From assembly GCA_012295275.1 (NCBI GenBank), contig CM022666.1:8200765-8233264 (forward strand): a stretch of 32,500 nucleotides of DNA, read 5' to 3'. Each line of letters starts with the position of its first letter. Position 1 is the first letter of the stretch. The notes below the pieces were generated by a model. The model did no database searches and was not told the origin of the DNA. It saw only the letters and a list, made by a program, of their open reading frames with translations. Position numbers and translations under genes: made by a program. Below are positions 1-11,325 of the stretch, one piece after another. The stretch is from Chrysomallon squamiferum (lineage: Eukaryota; Mollusca; Gastropoda; Neomphalida; Peltospiridae).

Positions 1-60
1 CTCGTATCCGTTGGAGAAGTAGTGAACGCCCTCTACCGGCCGCGTAGCTTCCAAATATTC
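1..60 (-). CDS. DUF885-family protein, exon 6, cut by window edge
   Basis: The acceptor CTTATTTTCCAG ends at 61. The exon is open in phase 0, matching the exon at 403, and runs off the window after 20 codons. It encodes EYLEATRPVEGVHYFSNGYE. This corresponds to the DUF885 segment E-Y-L-x-x-x-R-x-x-x-G-[x]n-NG-x-x-[FY]Y. The catalytic-type HExxPGHH region expected downstream lies outside the window, so neither the C-terminus nor catalytic competence can be assessed. Confidence 0.65.
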
Positions 61-402
61 CTGGAAAATAAGAACTTTAGTAACATGACTGTTCTTTAAA
101 GAAAACTTTTCAAAAATTATTTTTAATATATTTTGCTTGATTGCGTGTGTGTTTGTATATTAAAGTTAAATTAATGAATGAATTATTTTATTTTATTTGC
201 ATTTAAAGAACGAGAAAAAGTATTGGTTTGTATTTTTTTTTTTTCTTTCATTCAGTAAGTTTTCCTTTCTTTCCTTCTTCCGTAAATTTTTGGTATACAG
301 TAATTAAAATAGCACAATGTATTAACTGCAAATGAAAAATGTGAAGATGTTTTACACAGATGGGATGCCTTTTTAAAATTGCAGTAGTAACACACTAATT
401 AC

Positions 403-484
403 CTTGTCAATAAATTTCTGTAGTTTCTTGAAAGCTTCTGAAATTGGTTTCAAACTTTCTTTTCCCTTGAGCCATATTTTTTCC
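403..484 (-). CDS. DUF885-family protein, exon 5 of the visible series
   Basis: The acceptor is CTTGCTTACAG and the donor is GACAAG|GTAATT. The exon gives one base to the split codon AA|G, then 27 codons ending in phase 0. The peptide EKIWLKGKESLKPISEAFKK followed by LQKFIDK resembles the DUF885 helix that precedes the E-Y-L-P-x-x-R-x-x-x-G motif. Phases agree with both neighbours. Family members usually have about 40-50 residues between the previous exon's helix and this one. No exon for that segment is visible in 485-939, which holds only microsatellite and unremarkable AT-rich sequence. The segment may be absent, very diverged or lost in the assembly. Confidence 0.6.
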
Positions 485-518
485 CTGTAAGCAAGTTCAT
501 GTATTTTTATTATTAGTA

Positions 519-693
519 TTATTATTATTAGTAGTAGTAGTACTATTAGTATTATGATTATTATTATTAAACACATTTAACTCTGGCTAATAGTGTTCTT
601 AATGACGGAATAACAAGATGACGCATGCATTCTCTAGTCTGTAACCAATGACTGATACGTAGATTATTATTATTATTATTATTATTATTATTT

Positions 694-726
<33 letters not shown>

Positions 727-730
727 ATAG
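519..730. repeat. ATT/AGT trinucleotide microsatellites
   Basis: Two trinucleotide blocks (about 519-577 and 661-730) switch between ATT and AGT units, separated by about 80 bp of ordinary sequence. They occupy much of the intron between the exons at 403 and 940. Confidence 0.9.
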
Positions 731-939
731 AAGTAGTGGAAGTATTAGTCAAATGTTTCTTTACTCTTTTAAATCATTTATTAAAATCGACTTAAATGAC
801 GTCACAGACAATCCGTGCTGTTTGAATGCGTTCAGTTAAATTTTACAATTATGATTCACTTAATATTTTTCTTTTAGATTTCTCACGCACGCTCACGAAC
901 GTACACACATACATACACAATTAATGATGTTGTACATAC

Positions 940-1040
940 TTGATGCCGTTGTCGAGGGTGCTCTGTTCCAGTCCTGCCTGTAGCGGAAAAAAGAAATTTT
1001 CTTCGATGTCCCAGTTTCTCAGATTTGACGGAATACGATC
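940..1040 (-). CDS. DUF885-family protein, exon 4 (5' boundary uncertain)
   Basis: The donor ATCAA|GTATGT at 939 is strong. Two acceptors are possible. TTTATTTAG ending at 1041 gives a 101-bp exon. TTTCTTTTTTCCGCTACAG ending at 978 has a better pyrimidine tract and gives a 38-bp exon. Both start in phase 0, as the previous exon requires, and both leave two bases for the next exon. The shared part encodes AGLEQSTLDNGI, fitting the DUF885 helix that follows the L-P-x-Q segment (usually G[IM]..G.T). The family normally has roughly ten residues between L-P-x-Q and this helix. The long form adds about 21 residues and the short form none, so a microexon or a lineage-specific insert is possible. Confidence 0.55.
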
Positions 1041-1071
1041 CTAAATAAAGATATAAATATAAATAAATATA

Positions 1072-1073
<2 letters not shown>

Positions 1074-1159
<86 letters not shown>
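1074..1159. repeat. (CT)n microsatellite, 86 bp
   Basis: An uninterrupted CT tract lies just upstream (on the minus strand) of the 940-1040 exon. It is within 40 bp of that exon's outer acceptor, so its length could affect splicing as an extended pyrimidine/purine tract. On the transcribed minus strand it reads GA. Confidence 0.95.
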
Positions 1160-1161
<2 letters not shown>

Positions 1162-1187
1162 GCATACACTAACAAACCGCGCGCGTT

Positions 1188-1735
1188 AATGTTTAACTAA
1201 TGTATACATATCACACTAATAGATTGATAATGTATGAAAAATGACTAATGTATACAAACCACTGATAATGTATGTCTAATGTATACATACTACTGATGAT
1301 AATTTTGGTTAATGTTTAAAAAAAGTTTGACTAATGTATAAACTCTACTGGTAACCACTGATATATACTATTGATAATAATGTATGTCTAATGTATACAC
1401 TCTGCTGATGATAATATTTGAGTAATGTATAAACTCTACTGATAATGTATGTCTAATGTATACATATTTGATGATAATGTTTGATGATGTAGATGATATA
1501 CGTCTAACCACTGATGATCATGTTTGACTGGTTAAACTCTTCTGATAATGTTTTATTGATGTATACATCGTTTCATTAATGTTTGACTAATGTATAAACT
1601 CTCTGATAATGTATGACTATCTATACATACTATTGAAATAAATTTGATAAATAAATAAATAAATAAATAATGAACATACTATTGATGATGTGTTTGACGA
1701 ATGTACACAAACAAATGTATGACTGACAAACCACT
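1188..1735. repeat. Degenerate AT-rich minisatellite inside a DUF885-gene intron
   Basis: The phrase CTAATGTATA(C/A)A recurs about every 30-55 bp, followed by variants of ACTACTGATAATGTATG. Clear repeats start near 1196, 1244, 1275, 1330, 1388, 1423 and 1453, then decay towards 1735. Units vary in length and are diverged, so this is an old tandem array and not a fresh microsatellite. No coding potential is seen. Confidence 0.7.
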
Positions 1736-1796
1736 GATCCAGAGTGATGGTTCTTTCAGTTTTATAGCTCGTTTCATTACATTTTCACATCTGAAA

Positions 1797-2070
1797 TAAA
1801 CAAATAAATAAATAAATAAATAAATAATGAACACATACACACACACACACACAAACACTTACATCCATTTCTTAAATACACAAACAAACACACACATACA
1901 CACACACACATACCCATACATACACATAGATACACATATACACTCATATACACTAACATGCACATACATATATACATACACAAACACACCTATACATACA
2001 CACACATACACATACAAACTCTTAAACACACATACACACAGATATACACACATACACACATACATGCACA
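1797..2070. repeat. (AAAT)n then CA/ACAT-rich microsatellite region
   Basis: An AAAT run at 1797-1827 is followed by about 240 bp of interrupted ACAC/ACAT repeat. Open frames of up to 123 codons cross it in both strands but encode only His-Thr-Tyr or Cys-Val-Met repeats, so they are artefacts. Confidence 0.9.
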
Positions 2071-2933
2071 ATGTACATGGAAATATCTGGGAAAATTCAT
2101 AATAATAAAGATTAGATATTTTATGGCACTTCTAATAAAGAAAAAAAAGAAAAAAGAAAAAAAAAAAAAAAGTTTTTGGCTGAGCGTCAAAACGTCTAAT
2201 ATTTTAATCAGTAAGTCAGTTATTAAAGATTTCACATCTTCTAAAACGTGGCGCAATACCCAAGTGAAGAAGTCGTTAAACACAGGGCAAAGCAATCATT
2301 TAAACATTATTAAACCAAACTGCACATAAAAAATATTTGCTTAACGATCGTTCAGAACAATGAAAACTAAAGCGTGTAAGATTTAGAATTATATATCTGA
2401 CTTTGCCGTGATTTAAATACAGTTAAATTAGCTAAGCTGGGAGAGTGCAGAATATACGCAAACAAAATGGCAGTATTTCCAACACATAAAACGTATTTTA
2501 ATTTGCCGTAGACTTCAGTTCGTGAGCACGGACGCTTTAACGATGTTGGCAGTGAAATAGATTCACAGCACGTTACGTTGTTTCTGGCATTTAAGAGTAA
2601 TTTTGTGAAGAACATCCACGTGGCTGGTGTTCGTACGTTGAAGGGTTCAAGCACAGCCTATACGTCACTTGCCTCCCATGAGGGAAATTTTCATTCAGCA
2701 TTCTTCTGTCTTGTAATGAATTGTTTTTAATGTTACAGTGAACTGTTCAGTGTTACAGTGGGAGTTTCTGTATATCAGCAGATTGTATAAATTAATCCAT
2801 GTTTACAGTACATCAATAGATGATGCTGCACCTGGTTTTCTCTGCATGAATTTATCTGTCTGTGTGCATGTCTTTATTTTTGTGTTTTTTATTTTTATTA
2901 TTAATGTTGCTATTGTTGCTGTTGTTGATATTG

Positions 2934-2937
<4 letters not shown>
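2071..2937. other. Intronic sequence with no recognised feature
   Basis: This stretch of the intron between the exons at 4132 and 1040 is mostly unique AT-rich sequence with a poly-A/AAAG run near 2141-2171. Open frames are short, lack splice-site and family support, and are not called. Confidence 0.6.
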
Positions 2938-3019
<82 letters not shown>

Positions 3020-3124
3020 ACTGTTGTTACTGTTATTACTATTGCTGCCATCATCATCATAATTTTATCATCACCCTATTTACTATGAATAATATCTATA
3101 ATTACTAGCTCTGTACAAGTACAA

Positions 3125-3174
<50 letters not shown>
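2938..3174. repeat. (ATT)n-(GTT)n block and (AT)n tract
   Basis: (ATT)n at about 2938-2981 passes directly into (GTT)n at about 2982-3018. After about 100 bp comes an uninterrupted (AT)n at 3126-3174. The abrupt ATT-to-GTT switch is typical of compound microsatellites. Confidence 0.9.
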
Positions 3175-3177
<3 letters not shown>

Positions 3178-3638
3178 TCGTATTACTTTAATGACTTTAA
3201 CACTATCTAAGTGCATATACGTATATCACTAGTATTACGTAACTACTTAGAGCAATATCTAAGCGGAATAAATCACTGATATAACATTTTTTATTTCTGA
3301 TCCACTGACATATCTATAAATAAACTGCCAGGCCTATTAATACTAAGCGTTACCTAACTCAGCTATCTTTCTTCTAACAGATAAAAACGTGATAACCTTT
3401 CGCTGACATTCCGATACCCACGAAGCAATCTGTTTCTTCACAGCGGAGGGCAGTGTTTTGGGTTGTCTGTCATATTTTGATATTTACAGAATACTGTGTG
3501 AGTGGGTTAGCGTACTCAGTTTTGGCAGGTGGAAAATTTATTAAAGTATTTCCCCGTTTCCAGTATTTATGGGGAAAGAAAATTTAGATTTTAAGAACGA
3601 TATGTTGTAGAAGATATAAGAATAAAGTAAATATATAT
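3175..3638. other. Intronic sequence with no recognised feature
   Basis: Unique AT-rich intron sequence. No exon-like open frame with splice sites is visible on the minus strand, and no RNA gene. Confidence 0.6.
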
Positions 3639-3653
3639 CTATATCTATATCTA

Positions 3654-3726
<73 letters not shown>

Positions 3727-3925
3727 GTCTGTCTCTCATCTGTATTCACTCCTTATTCACTCCTTTATACATACATACATATAGACAAACATACACTCAC
3801 AGAAACAAATAGGAACATACACACATAGAAACATACATACATACACACAAACAAACATACACATATACGTATATACAGACACATATACTTACATGCATAC
3901 ATACATACATACATACTCATACACA
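3639..3925. repeat. (CTAT)n tetranucleotide tract and ACAT-rich tail
   Basis: CTATAT/CTAT repeats run from 3639 to 3726, then GTCT to about 3737. After a short gap there is interrupted ACAT/ACAC sequence from 3764 to 3925. Confidence 0.9.
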
Positions 3926-4131
3926 CACCTAATAACATTTTACAGAATAGAACAGAGATATATAAACAGACAGACAGACAAACTGGTAGACAGACAGATT
4001 GACAAATATAAACAAAAGAATACGCAGTATTTATTATAATAAAAATAACACAATATTATATCCTTATTTTTAACACATCTTTAACTGTAGCCGCCATTTC
4101 AGCGTATATATTTAAAAAAAAAATACTTTAC

Positions 4132-4264
4132 CTGCCCTGGAACTGCGCTCAGACGTTTAAGGTATTGGTTGAAATCTTCCTCGGTTTCAAATTCAACGTA
4201 CAGAGACCACAGAGGTCCTTTTGTTAAGCTTTCTAGGAAATTCATTGGGTTCAGGGCGCCGTAA
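4132..4264 (-). CDS. DUF885-family protein, exon 3 of the visible series
   Basis: The acceptor is GTGTTACAG and the donor is GGGCAG|GTAAAG. The exon supplies one base to finish the split codon from 7749, then 44 codons, and ends in phase 0. The peptide includes YGALNPMNFLE and then FETEEDFNQYLKRLSAVPGQ. DUF885 proteins have a N-P-x-N-x-L segment here followed by F-x-T-x-x-D-[FY]-x-x-[YW]-L-x-R-L...[LV]-P-x-Q, so this is the most diagnostic exon of the set. No frameshift or stop is seen, so the gene looks intact at this point. Introns on both sides carry trinucleotide and tetranucleotide repeats. Confidence 0.75.
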
Positions 4265-4393
4265 CTGTAACACCAGTTTCAAAAATAAACAGAAGTCTGT
4301 AAGATCAGTTTTAAAACACACGTATCAAAAACAAGAATAATTACGTAAATGATATTAAAAATAAAGACCATAAATCTGCATTACTGTGAACAA

Positions 4394-4575
4394 TCATAAT
4401 AATAATAATAATAATAATAAAAATAATAATAATAATTATTATTATTATAATGATGATGATGATAATAATAATAATGATGATAATAATGATAATGATGATA
4501 AAATAAAAATAACAATAATAATTAGAACAATAATAATGATGACGATGATGATAATAACAACAATAATAATAAGAG
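4394..4575. repeat. AAT/ATG trinucleotide region
   Basis: Mixed AAT, ATT and ATG trinucleotide repeats with interruptions. A 78-codon open frame here encodes only Asn/Asp/Tyr runs and is not a gene. Confidence 0.85.
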
Positions 4576-6771
4576 ATTACTATATATATATATTAAAATT
4601 AAGTAGGAATTGCCATAACTAAATAAACATCAGAAATCAGTGTGATTCTGGGAAGAAAAAAAAAATGTTTTACACAAATTGTTATAAACAAAAAGTATGT
4701 ATGAATGTGTTTGAGTATGTATATATTCATGTATGTGTGCATGCATGCATGTACAAATATATGACTGCATCACGTACGCACGTACGTATTATCTGTATGT
4801 AGGTATGTACGTAAATGTATGTGTGTGTTCTGTGCCTGAAGTTCTGCATGCAGAAACGCGAAGCCAGAGATAAAAACGTTAAAGCTGAACTCTACTCAGA
4901 TTTGACAGCAGCTGTTTGTTTATCGTCAGGACGTACCAACACGATAGAGAGCAAGAATCATCGCTGGAAAATATTCAACAGCGCCATCTATCACATTGTT
5001 TTCCTTCTCAAAATGGCTGCCGAATTATGAAGAGTAGTAATGCTGTTTGTCATGCTAAACGAAGCATATGATACTGAGTAGTGTTGATAATAGTACTGTT
5101 AAAAGAACTGGAAAATTACATATAGATGTGGTAAGAATAATAGCTTTGTTAGCACAAGCAAAAAAAATTATGATCTGTACTAATAGCAGTTTTATAACGT
5201 GTGCAAGAATTGTAGAATCATGGGGAATAATAATGTCATGTGTTTTGTTTTGTTTGCTTTGATCTTGTGCGAGTATAGAAGAACGTGTATATTCGTGTGT
5301 CTGTCTGTCACCTTTTCCTTTTTTTCTGTCATTCCTTCTCTCATATATTTATTCCCTATTTCCTCTTTGTCTTTCTGGCTTTTTCTTCCTCCACATTCTC
5401 TCTCTCTCTCTCTCTCTCTCTCTTACTGAAACGCGAATTTACTCTATGCAGAGAAAGAAGAAACACGCACGAAAAAGCTATCGCAAGAAACAAATGACTT
5501 GGATTAAACCATCTAATTATTTCTTGACTTGCGCTTAGCTACTCGAAGATTTATTCCACGTCTGGATCTGTATAGCAGTGGAAGTTTATATCGCTAATAC
5601 TAAATATAAATATTATCCAATTTTCTTAGACGACAAAAGCAATTTTCTGCTTCTTCATCCAACCGTTTGTTTTCTCCTGTTTCATCCATAAAGTTAATTT
5701 GAATGAAATCTGAACAGACGTATAATTTTCTACAGCAGACGAGAGTCTTCAGAATTACGTCCAATTTCACTGTAGTTTGTTTTGTTAGACTTGCTTCACG
5801 GCAGATGTCAAACAAATGATAAATGCAATTGTTTATTTAATTTATAATTTTACAGACTTGCTTCGTTAAGAATATAAACTTTTTCTTTTTTTCTTCTTTT
5901 TGTCATAACAATTTTTTCTTCTTCTTATGCTTCTTGTTATTATTTGAAAATATTATTAACGTGTTTCATTTTAAAAAATAAAGAAAAATTATTATTTATC
6001 TTAAATTATAATAATTATTATTATTATTATTATTATTACTAGTTTTCTTCTAGTTAAAATAAAGGAACAGCTGTAGTAGTTGTAGAAGTAATATCATCAG
6101 AAACAGTAGTAGCAACAACAACAACAGTAACAGTAGCAGCAGTTGTAGAAATGTGCTTTACGCCATTTGCACCTCGCTTTCGTGCATAAATATGACAAAT
6201 TATTAAAAACTGATTAATGTTAAACGTGCATAGCGTATTCAGGCCATGCGCCATACGTTTCATACAAGCATTCATTCACTGCAAATATGTCTGGGGCAAA
6301 TTACCCTAAAATCCCAGCGTGTAAACTCCAGTAAATGGACTTGACGCAAAGCAACATATCAATTAAGTAGTTTAAAAGATGAAAAAGTCTGATCTGCGTC
6401 AGGGGACTTTTTTTTTTCTTCTTTTTAAAGCGTCATTTCCGATTGATCTTAAAACATTTTTATGAGGAAAGATCGTTTTTGGCAAAATGGTGTTTATTGA
6501 CTGACAAAAAACTTCAGATTACAAAAATCAAAACCACTTAATGCATTTGTCAAAATGGACTATTTAATATCGCGGAGTAGTTTGCCAAATTAGTGACCTG
6601 TCCCGTAAGACTTGTATTATAATGTTCTATGGATTTGGTTTACTATGATTATTTTATTTTTCTGGATTTCTTTCTTTTTCCACTGTTTCTTTTGATATAT
6701 ATTTCCCCCTGTTCTTTCTTGTTTTCCTTTAAAAAAAAAAAAAAAAAACATTCTTCTTCTTCTTCTTGTTC

Positions 6772-6812
<41 letters not shown>

Positions 6813-6917
6813 TTTAGCAAATGATATTATTTCATTTACCATTATTTGTTAATTTATTTCTTCATCATCATCATCATCATTATCATTATCATTATCATCA
6901 TCATCATCATCATCATC

Positions 6918-6974
<57 letters not shown>

Positions 6975-7748
6975 AAGTCCAAACATTTAAAACAATAATT
7001 AAAATTAAAAAATAATTTTTCAAAAAAAAAAAAACACACAAGACGAACCCACATTCTTAACTGAGATACCACAGAAAGCAATAATGAAATAAGTCTGCTG
7101 AAAAATACACATAACTTGCCTCTTGTACAAGCTTGCACGTGTAATACGTGCCAAACGGACTGGACGCCTTCAACAGTTCTGCGCTAGGAATTAGTGACAC
7201 ACAGCAAACGAACCGCGTTCGAAAATCGCAACACATTTCAAATATTCCACAATCACGTCTACGTTATCATCACCATGGTGATTTGTTAGAAACAATTTCT
7301 GGTCCTCTTGTCTGGTGAATGTCAACGATTGCTGATGACGTTTTTAACATGTGGTACCTCGCTTCGCGCTTGTTGTAAGTTTCAGTTACCGCGCGAGCAC
7401 GTGTTCTGTCATAATTGTGCATTTTGAAAATATGTTTATATGTGTGGATGTTCACGTGTTTGTATGGGAATACATGTATTTGTAAATTAAAAAATGTTCA
7501 GCTTGTTTTATTATCCATCATTTTATTTGATATAATATAATATAATGCAATCAAAATAATGTAATGCAGTTCAGTACAGTACAAATTAATATAAATAATT
7601 AAGTATAGGCCTGTACTATTATTAACCACACAAACACGGGCAGACGGACAATAGACAACAAACTCAACCTCAGACAACAAACTCAAACACATGTCAGAAA
7701 ATTTAACAAACGTTAAGAAATAAAATAGGTCCAATATATCCTACTTAC
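4576..7748. other. Long intron of the DUF885 gene, repeat-rich
   Basis: This lies between the exons at 4132 and 7749. Microsatellites include (CT)n at about 5395-5424, (ATT)n at 6010-6038, poly-A at 6731-6748, (AAT)n at 6774-6811 and CAT/ATT at 6861-6974. The remaining sequence (for example 4850-5030 and 7050-7460) is less repetitive, but shows no exon, tRNA or transposon end that I can support. Confidence 0.6.
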
Positions 7749-7879
7749 TCCCGCCATTTGTAGCCGTCGATGTAGGACTGTAGATAGGACTTCAAGATTT
7801 TCAGTTCTCGCCTGTCGTTTGGCTCGAGGGTCATTTCGTCCATTTCTTTAGCTTGACGTAATATGTCCTCGCAGTTTTC
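7749..7879 (-). CDS. DUF885-family protein, exon 2 of the visible series
   Basis: The exon is bounded by acceptor TTTCGACAACAG and donor GGGA|GTAAGTAG, a near-perfect metazoan donor. It starts in phase 0, matching the end of the upstream exon at 9463, and is 43 codons plus two bases. The peptide starts ENCEDILRQAKEMDEM and ends LQSYIDGYKWR. It is charged and predicted helical, as expected for the DUF885 region after the YDDRL motif. The split codon GA|T is completed by the next exon at 4264. It is flanked by about 1.6 kb and 3.5 kb of repeat-rich intron. Splice sites, open frame and phase all agree, so the exon call is strong even though this stretch alone would not identify the family. Confidence 0.7.
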
Positions 7880-8557
7880 CTGTTGTCGAAATTAAAGAAA
7901 TTCATAAGCGAGTGAAATAAATTAATTATAAATGCAAAAGTAAGTGAAAGAGAAAAACTGACGATGTTGAAGATGATGATATTAATAATAATAATGATGA
8001 TGATGATGATGATACCATAACGACTAGGCTGACGTACACAACAATAATAAAATATGGTAATAGTAGTAGTAGTAATAACATACCTGGTAGTAATACTAAT
8101 ATTAATATTATAAGTGTAAATAGTTGATAGTAGTAGTTGTTACTGTAGTGCTAGTAGTAGTAGTAGTAGCAGTAGTAGTAACAGCAATAACAGAAGAAAA
8201 TAAATAGTAGCTCTAATTGTAATTGTAACCAAAATAAAATTAGGAAAAGCGAATAATTGGGATCTTTAAAACATAAGTATGTCACTGACTCAAATTCCAA
8301 TTCACTGACGTAATGACAAATACTTATAAAGATATATATATATATATATATACAGACGAATGAACAGACTCACTTGAAAGACAAACAGACACCAAGAGAT
8401 GTTTACAAAAGATCCGAGTATTCTCAGATTTAAATTAGGCACTTAAAAAGAGTGACAAAAATAATCAGGAGAAAACATCCGTTCGATCCCACTAACATTT
8501 GCACAAGGAAAAAAAATACAAAAAAGAAGAATAAGTGTTTGAAAGAAGAATGATAAT

Positions 8558-8592
<35 letters not shown>

Positions 8593-9120
8593 TCAAAAAA
8601 GAAAAAGAAAGAGATGATTTTTTTTTTTTAAAGAATAAGAAGAATGGAAAGAAAGAGAAATAAAAGAAAAAAGTAATAAAAATAAAAGAAGAAGAAGAAG
8701 AAGAAGAAGATGATGATGATGAAGATGATGATGTGAAAAAGAAACCAACAGAAAAATGAAGAAAAACGATAAAATCTGATTTACAACCACCGTTTTTGTT
8801 CGTCTGCTAGAAAAAGAAAATGGTTGGCGGATGATGGATTTATGATGAACCAAGACAAAAAAAAAAAAAGAGAAAAAAGTCCTGCAAAAGGGAAAAACTC
8901 CTGTGAACTTTTTCAAAATGTTAAATGTCAAAAGTGTTTAACTGTGACTCTTTCAGCACTTCATTCATTTTAAGCTCTTTTACTTTTAATTCAGTTTGCA
9001 GACAGACAAACAGATCAAAAATCATTTTGCAGCCTTAAAATTATATTAATAGTGAAAACGAAAGAAAACTACAATTAGTTATTATTTTTTCATCTAATCG
9101 CCGATTCTCATTTTCACAGA

Positions 9121-9173
<53 letters not shown>

Positions 9174-9462
9174 TTCTGTTTGTTTTAGTGAAGATTTTAA
9201 ATTTATGAGGATTTTTGTCACTATGTTCTTTTTATATTTTTCAGTTTCAAAAAGTGTACAGCAACCAAATTCCTCCAGTAAAACTAAAAATCTTAGATTG
9301 AAACATACGTACGTACACTCGCACGCACGCAAATAATACAAACACATTACTTGCATGCAAATAGTTACTAACAGTTTAACATACATAGATAAATAAAATG
9401 ACGTTAACGACTCTCTAAATGTTTATAAAAATTAGTTAATTAATTATTAATAATCATAATAC
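7880..9462. other. Intron of the DUF885 gene, repeat-rich
   Basis: It contains ATG/AGT trinucleotide runs (7981-8185), (TA)n near 8334-8352, a poly-A/GAA/GAT purine-rich block (8551-8745) and (ATT)n at 9120-9173. No exon or RNA gene is visible. Confidence 0.6.
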
Positions 9463-9608
9463 CTTTCTTCTTTTATATGCTTCTATGGTGAACGATTCCA
9501 GTCGATCATCGTAGTCATGGAAACCCGAAAACGTGGCGTATTCCGGAAACTCTCGCCACCTTTGTTCATAAACGGCTTCCTGCAGTCTGTATAGAATATG
9601 TGCGGACT
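9463..9608 (-). CDS. DUF885-family protein, N-terminal exon (partial gene)
   Basis: This is the most 5' exon I can place of a spliced minus-strand gene. The acceptor is TATTTCAG ending at 9609 and the donor is AAAG|GTATTA at 9462. The exon begins with the last two bases of a split codon and ends in phase 0, giving 48 whole codons. It contains WREFPEYATFSGFHDYDDRL, which matches the N-terminal signature of DUF885 proteins (W-R...PE-AT..G...YDDRL). The family belongs to the Peptidase_MA clan and usually has an HExxPGHH zinc motif near the C-terminus. That part would lie beyond the left edge, so activity cannot be judged here. No convincing upstream exon, start codon or signal peptide was found. 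The family match is from memory of the motif, not a search. Confidence 0.75.
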
Positions 9609-10498
9609 CTGAAATATCAAGAAAATTTCTGGAATTGAAATTAGGGTGAAAATTCAGACGTGTATACATGTTGAAAAATAACTTTGTATATCTAGAGGAT
9701 AAGCAAGAAAAAAGTTCGAAGTAAGTAAGTAAGTAAATAAGTAGGTATGTGAATACGCAAGTAAGAAAATAAGTAAGCAAGTATATAAGTAAATATGTAA
9801 GTAAGTAAGTTTAAGGGTAAAAAGAGGTAAACGATTAAGAAAGTGTATCATAACCAGCAGCAGCAGCTGTAATAGTTATAATAACAACATTAATAACTGT
9901 AATAGTTATAATAACAACATTAGAAAACGTAGTCGTAGTCGTAGTAGTAGTAGTAGCAGCAGCAGCAAAAACAGTAGCAGCAGCTGCAGTAACAGCAGCA
10001 GAAATAGTAGTAGCGGAAGTTGTAGAGTAATTGCAATTAAAATAACAATAACAACAACAGTTATTAAATAAATAAATACAAAAAAAAAAAAAGAAAGAAA
10101 AAAGAAATAAAGAATAAAACCAACATGTTTTTCTTGTTAATCGAAAGGAAGGGGAAAAAAATCAAAGAAGAAGAATGATTATGACGTGCCGATGACAGTG
10201 ACGCCATAATCTGAGAAACGTCATCTGCAATCGTTGAAATTCTTCAGACGCAGACGACAGAAACCTGGTAAAATAAATCACCACGGTGATGACACGTAAA
10301 CACGATATATGTAAAGTGCCACAAAAAAAAAAAAAAAAATGAAGAAGAAAAAAAAAGAAAAGAAAAAGAAAAACGAAAAAAATAAAGAACAAGAAATACA
10401 GCAGTGGTTTCCGACTCAGCTTTACAAATTAACGAAAAACTTTTTTTTTTTTTTATTTAAATGAATAAATAAATAAACAAGAGTAAAAATAAAATATT

Positions 10499-10550
<52 letters not shown>

Positions 10551-10891
10551 AATAAAAAGAAAGTAAAAAAATAAAGAAAGTAAAAAGAAAAAGAAAAAAG
10601 AAAAAAAATAATAATATTAATAAAGAATTATATTCTAAATGATACTGAAACTTTTCTCATAACTTTTAAATTTCCTTGTCTAATGTTTATAGATTATTTA
10701 GCGTTATAATTATCATATAATAAAATATCTAGTTCAGGTATCAAATTTGGTATTTTCTACTAATTATATTTTTTATTTTTATACAGACAAACCCATACGC
10801 ACAAACACGTACAAACATAGATATATGATCATATTTGAGAAAGATTGTATATATATGTCTCTTTGTCTACCTATTTGTTTTCTATCATCTT

Positions 10892-10978
<87 letters not shown>

Positions 10979-11015
10979 ACACACTGATACAGTATAACCG
11001 CTTGTTTAATATTAC
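9609..11015. repeat. Repeat-rich sequence upstream of the DUF885 exons
   Basis: Main blocks are AAGT repeats (9720-9812), AGT/AGC trinucleotides (9856-10020), an uninterrupted poly-A of 49 bases (10500-10548) and (GT)n at 10897-10977. The 5' exon(s) and promoter of the DUF885 gene should lie in this direction, but I could not identify one with matching phase. Confidence 0.7.
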
Positions 11016-11088
11016 GGGGATGTAGCTCAGATGGTAGAGCGCTCGCTTAGCATGTGAGAGGTACGGGGATCGATGCCCTGCATCTCCA
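11016..11088 (+). tRNA. tRNA-Ala (AGC), copy 1
   Basis: This is a 73-nt cloverleaf decoding GCU. The 7-bp acceptor pairs GGGGATG with CATCTCC, followed by discriminator A73. The D arm starts TAGCTCAGATGG (A box). The anticodon stem CTCGC/GTGAG closes loop TTAGCAT with anticodon AGC, where A34 would become inosine. The T arm CGGGG-ATCGATG-CCCTG contains the B box. The T loop has A54 instead of the usual T54; from memory, this variant also occurs in some other invertebrate tRNA-Ala genes. CCA is not encoded. A T7 Pol III terminator follows within 12 nt. This is the consensus copy of the cluster, and it lies just downstream of a long (GT)n. Confidence 0.95.
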
Positions 11089-11257
11089 ATTAGTTTTTTT
11101 CATTTTTATATATATTATATATAATTTTTGTTGTTCTTGATGTTGCTCTTATTATTGTTCTTATTGCTGTTACTGTTGTGCGGTCACTAATATATCCTCT
11201 CATCTGTTTGGCCGAAATACAAATCTCCAATATTTATTTATTTTGTATTATTATTAT

Positions 11258-11325
<68 letters not shown>

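Noticed and set aside
540-660. TTGGTTACAG-preceded minus-strand stretch as the missing DUF885 exon between 940 and 403
   Set aside because: In the phase required by the neighbours it contains a stop, and no good donor follows.
2367-2654. 95-codon minus-strand open frame
   Set aside because: No splice sites in the right phase, no family resemblance, and it lies in an intron of the DUF885 gene.
3639-3726. Regularly spaced CTAT units as a CRISPR-like array
   Set aside because: Pure tetranucleotide repeat without unique spacers, in a eukaryotic context.
10162-10392. Minus-strand frame with a TTATTTTACCAG acceptor as a possible upstream DUF885 exon
   Set aside because: No GT donor closes it in the phase needed by the exon at 9608, and the peptide does not resemble the family N-terminus.
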